Shown: positions 61,460 to 64,000 of the stretch, piece by piece
Numbering within the stretch: position 1 is the stretch's first letter
How the letters are laid out: each line of letters starts with the position of its first letter
Assembly (NCBI RefSeq): GCF_900564145.1
Contig: NZ_UOOB01000001.1
Location: 186,001-250,000 of the forward strand
Reading direction: 5' to 3'
Source: Comamonas sp. lk
GTDB lineage: Bacteria > Pseudomonadota > Gammaproteobacteria > Burkholderiales > Burkholderiaceae_C
Length of the DNA: 64,000 bases
Notes under the pieces: generated by a model
The model's input: the letters and a program-made list of their open reading frames with translations, nothing else
The model's database searches: none
What the model was told of the DNA's origin: nothing
Position numbers and translations under genes: made by a program

Positions 61460-61893
61460 CCTCTCGCATGCCGCAGCCACTGTGCATTCGTACAGCTAGG
61501 CTGCTTTTCCATCAAATCCGGTGGAATGCCTTGTTTTTAAGCAAGTCACAGAAAAGTGGGTGCACTTTAGTGCATCAATCTTCGGGGCTCAGAGAATTCT
61601 CTGTATTTTTTCGTACAAGAGTATTTTTTGCAGCATTCAGAGTCCACTACGCTCCAAAAGCTCATGCCTATAGAAAAACCATAAAAAATGACTTTTGTTC
61701 AATAAATACATTTGAATAAAGCTATCAATTTTGATTTTTCAAAGTTATCCATTCGGTGGACATCTCGATAGAGTGGGCTTCGTAGAACGCAGTTAGGCAC
61801 TTTCTTACCGCTAGGCTCATACAAACGACCCTCAACGAGGAAAGCGTGCACAACTTTCAGCTGCAACCGCGCAGCAAACAAAGATAAAAAATC

Positions 61894-62117
61894 TGTGGAT
61901 AAATGACATGTGATAGTGCAGTGCAGCAGAGTGATTTCTCTGGAACAAGCTTACCCACAGCACTGGAAAACTGAAGTCAACACAGACAATTCACAGCCAA
62001 CTCTGTTTTATAAAAATCTTTTTGTTCATAAAAATTTAACAATACTTTCAACAAAGAAATCAACAGAGATATCTACAAGATAAGAACAGACATACAAGCA
62101 CTCCATCCTGTGGATAA
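61894..62117. other. DnaA-box cluster
   Basis: Two perfect inverted DnaA boxes (TGTGGATAA) and one TTACCCACA within 224 bp of AT-rich sequence, with A/T-only runs such as TTTTATAAAAATC and CATAAAAATTTAAC between them. Confidence 0.6.
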
Positions 62118-62244
62118 TTTTCTTGACAACTACCGCATCTGGAATCCACAACTAGAATGGATAACCAAGAAACAAGAGGTGGACAAACATCGGCGATGCA
62201 GAGTCCGAAGCGAAGCAGGCATCAGATGTATCGCCCTCAGTAAG

Positions 62245-62270
62245 GCATACAGGATCGCTGTTTTGTATGC
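62245..62270. promoter_or_regulatory. Inverted repeat upstream of dinG
   Basis: GCATACA (62245-62251) and TGTATGC (62264-62270), perfect 7-bp arms with a 12-base spacer, 100 bp before the dinG start. No CTG-N10-CAG LexA box was found in this gap. Confidence 0.35.
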
Positions 62271-62369
62271 TGTATTGCATAAGAAAAACAATATTATTTA
62301 ATACATATCACTGTACGAATACTTATAAAACGCCAAGACAAGTGTCTTTGCGTTCCAGATAACGCTGAA

Positions 62370-64000
62370 ATGCATGAAAAAAAGTGGGCTCAAGAGGCCT
62401 TGAATTCCTTTGATGCCGTGGTCGGAGCCATGCCAGGTTTCCGAAATCGTGAGGGGCAGCGAAAAATGGCCGCCCAGATCGCACAGACCCTGAGCCAGGC
62501 CCAGCTGGGAAAAGTGGATGAAGATGGGCCCGAGCCCAAAAAAGCCATTGCCGTCGTCCAAGCCGGCACCGGTGTGGGCAAATCGCTGGCCTACAGCATT
62601 CCGGCCATCAGCATGGCTTTGTCACGCGGTACGCGGGTGTTGATTTCCACAGCCACGGTGGCATTGCAGGAACAGCTGGTGAACAAGGATTTGCCAGCCT
62701 TGGCCGAGAAGCTGGAACAGCCTTTCAAATTCGCCCTGGCCAAGGGGCGCGGCCGCTTTGTCTGCAAGCTCAAGCTGGAGCGCCTGGCCAGTACCGGCGA
62801 AACCCATGACGAAGCCGACGACCTGTTTGGCGAAGAGGAGGCTCAGGCCCGCGCCAGTCGTCCGCAGCACGAGTTGCAGGCGCGCATGCAGTTCTACAAA
62901 TCCATGGCCGATGCGCTGGCAACCGAAGCCTGGAATGGAGACAGGGACGCGCTGGAAACGCCGCCCGAAGCCGAGGCCTGGAGCCCTGTTGCAGCCGAAT
63001 CAGCCTCTTGCACCGGCAAGCATTGCCCGGCCTTCAGCAATTGCGTCTATTACGAGCGACGCAAGGATCTGGTGGCCGCTCAAGTCATTGTGGCCAACCA
63101 TGATTTGCTGCTTTCATCGCTAGGCTCCAAGCTGCTGCCGGAGCTGGACAACTGCCTGCTGGTGCTCGATGAAGCCCACCATCTGCCTGCCACGGCTCTG
63201 GACCAGTTTGCCGGCGAGATGGACTTGTCGCGCCTGGGCTGGATAGACAAGCTGGCCAGCCGCGCCCTGCGGGTCAATGCCGTGGCCGAGGTGGAAGAGC
63301 TGGCCGATGTGCCCAAGCATGCCAGCGGGCTGCGCCAGCAGATGCAGGAGATGGCCAGGCTGGTGATGGAGCAGTACGGAGAGGCCCTCAAATCGCAAAA
63401 GGACAGCTATGGCCCTGCCAGGGTACGAGCCAACCGCGGCCTGCTGCCAGAGCCGCTGCTGGAGCCTTTGAGCCAGATTGCCCACCATGCCGACGGCTTT
63501 CTGGATGCGCTGCGCGCCGTCTCCAAGGCCTTGCGGGCAGAGATCAAGGACAAGCCCGAGGAAGCACGTCGACTATCCACCATTTACGCCCAGGTCGGCG
63601 CCCTGGCGCCTCGCCTGGAAGCCATCTTCAACACCACCCAGTTGCTGCTGCAGCAATCGCAGGACGAGGCAGACAGCAAGCCTGTGCCCAATGCCAAGTG
63701 GTTCACGCTGGAGACGGATGGCGAATACATCGTCGTCAAGGCCCATGCCAGCCCGATACAGCCCGGCTCCACCCTGCGCCAGCATCTCTGGTCCCAGGTG
63801 CGCGGTGCGGTGCTCACATCGGCCACGCTGACCAGTTGCGGGCATTTCGATTTCTTTTTGCGCGAGGCCGGCCTTGCGAACGACGCGGCCGTCACCACGC
63901 TGGAAGTGCCCAGCCCCTTTGACTATGCCCGCCAAGGCACGCTCGTGGCCCGGGAAACGGTCTCAGACCCGCGTGAAGCGGCCCGCTTTACCGAGGAGAT
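62370..64000 (+). CDS. dinG: ATP-dependent DNA helicase DinG, 3' end beyond window
   Basis: The frame opens with the ATG at 62370 (MHEKKWAQEALNSFDAVVGA) and runs open to the window edge, about 543 residues. Walker A is QAGTGVGKSLAY near residue 60. Four Fe-S cluster cysteines are visible: RFVCKLK, SCTGKHCP (two) and SNCVYYERR. VIVANHDLLL and the DEAH box VLDEAHH follow. GAVLTSATL marks helicase motif III-like sequence near residue 480. DinG is an XPD-like 5'-3' helicase that removes R-loops and D-loops. About 150-200 C-terminal residues with motifs V and VI are missing from the window. Confidence 0.95.
   Translation, partial: MHEKKWAQEALNSFDAVVGAMPGFRNREGQRKMAAQIAQTLSQAQLGKVDEDGPEPKKAIAVVQAGTGVGKSLAYSIPAISMALSRGTRVLISTATVALQEQLVNKDLPALAEKLEQPFKFALAKGRGRFVCKLKLERLASTGETHDEADDLFGEEEAQARASRPQHELQARMQFYKSMADALATEAWNGDRDALETPPEAEAWSPVAAESASCTGKHCPAFSNCVYYERRKDLVAAQVIVANHDLLLSSLGSKLLPELDNCLLVLDEAHHLPATALDQFAGEMDLSRLGWIDKLASRALRVNAVAEVEELADVPKHASGLRQQMQEMARLVMEQYGEALKSQKDSYGPARVRANRGLLPEPLLEPLSQIAHHADGFLDALRAVSKALRAEIKDKPEEARRLSTIYAQVGALAPRLEAIFNTTQLLLQQSQDEADSKPVPNAKWFTLETDGEYIVVKAHASPIQPGSTLRQHLWSQVRGAVLTSATLTSCGHFDFFLREAGLANDAAVTTLEVPSPFDYARQGTLVARETVSDPREAARFTEE

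Larger units (their letters stand above)
61316..62369. other. 1.05-kb gene-poor AT-rich region
   Basis: No convincing gene. The first ~150 bp is the efflux operon promoter region. From ~61550 to 62350 it is AT-rich, with a cluster of DnaA boxes: TGTGGATAA at 61894-61902 and 62109-62117 (perfect), TTACCCACA at 61951-61959, and two TTATCCATT variants at 61745-61753 and, inverted, 62156-62164. It resembles the smaller gap near 15.1-15.3 kb. The rightmost part should hold the dinG promoter. Confidence 0.7.

Noticed and set aside
61468..61719. 83-codon plus-strand frame in the AT-rich gap before dinG
   Set aside because: No ribosome-binding site, unusual residue use, and no family features; the region looks noncoding.
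61840..62200. Chromosomal origin of replication
   Set aside because: DnaA boxes and AT-richness fit, but no dnaA, dnaN, gyrB, parAB or rpmH is near. Reported as a DnaA-box cluster only.
62110..62301. 63-codon frame just upstream of dinG
   Set aside because: It starts inside a DnaA box and lacks a Shine-Dalgarno site and any motif.

Overview
The window is a contiguous stretch of a high-GC betaproteobacterial chromosome, most probably a member of the Comamonadaceae close to Comamonas. The evidence is the style of the encoded proteins, the lptD-surA-rsmA cluster, a Bug/TctC-type binding protein next to a TctD/TctE pair, and a topoisomerase III with a SWIB tail. Many short intergenic repeats built on the pattern AGCGCTTG...CAAGCGC..AGCAGCTAT support the same placement. 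The genus is an inference. I see no rRNA, tRNA, CRISPR array, complete insertion sequence, transposase or phage gene.

Layout. 1-3.7 kb: end of an M20 peptidase, an alpha/beta hydrolase, a Cys-less SRAP-fold protein and rsmE. 3.8-9.8 kb: an amgK-like kinase divergent from lptD-surA-rsmA. 9.9-10.9 kb: a secreted guanyl-RNase/barstar pair. 11-15 kb: malic enzyme (maeB) and an omega-amino-acid:pyruvate aminotransferase, then an AT-rich gap with a DnaA box. 15.3-26 kb: mostly single metabolic or accessory genes (DUF2061 membrane protein with a Fur box, GNAT, NUDIX, sterol-desaturase-like, binding protein, TapT/DTW, lipoprotein, methyltransferase, secreted intradiol dioxygenase-like protein, VOC, flavin reductase, purine nucleoside permease). 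26.5-28.4 kb: a stand-alone NERD-nuclease/UvrD-type helicase. 28.7-33.8 kb: two small redox or stress modules, HxlR/quinone reductase and LysR/pirin/two isochorismatase-like hydrolases. 34-40.6 kb: glutathione peroxidase, a class A PBP, putP, a tiny lipoprotein and a tyrosine phosphatase. 40.8-46 kb: topB-SWIB divergent from a SET-domain protein, then birA and a SPOR protein. 46-50 kb: Bug binding protein with TctE/TctD. 50-53.5 kb: marR divergent from recA-recX, yddG, and a YkgJ-type protein. 53.5-61.3 kb: a complete Czc-type heavy-metal efflux operon with its two-component system (czcB-czcA-czcC-czcR-czcS order). 61.3-62.4 kb: a gene-poor AT-rich region with a DnaA-box cluster. 62.37 kb to the end: the N-terminal two-thirds or so of a DinG helicase.

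How genes work together. LptD and SurA build the outer membrane, and the kinase beside them is of the type that feeds recycled MurNAc/GlcNAc into peptidoglycan. RecA, its modulator RecX, DinG, topoisomerase III and the NERD helicase form a scattered DNA-repair set. recA has a recognisable LexA box. The Czc proteins form one tripartite divalent-cation pump with its own sensor and regulator.

Most unusual items: (1) topoisomerase III with a histone-H1-like Lys/Ala tail and SWIB domain, head-to-head with a SET methyltransferase; (2) a translationally coupled secreted RNase and an N-terminally extended barstar; (3) a 25-codon ORF with a perfect AGGAGG site behind a putatively Fur-controlled DUF2061 gene; (4) a SRAP-fold protein without its catalytic Cys2; (5) a stable UNCG-loop hairpin directly in front of the rsmA start; (6) two AT-rich gaps 47 kb apart that share DnaA boxes and a related core sequence; (7) at least two dispersed intergenic repeat families.
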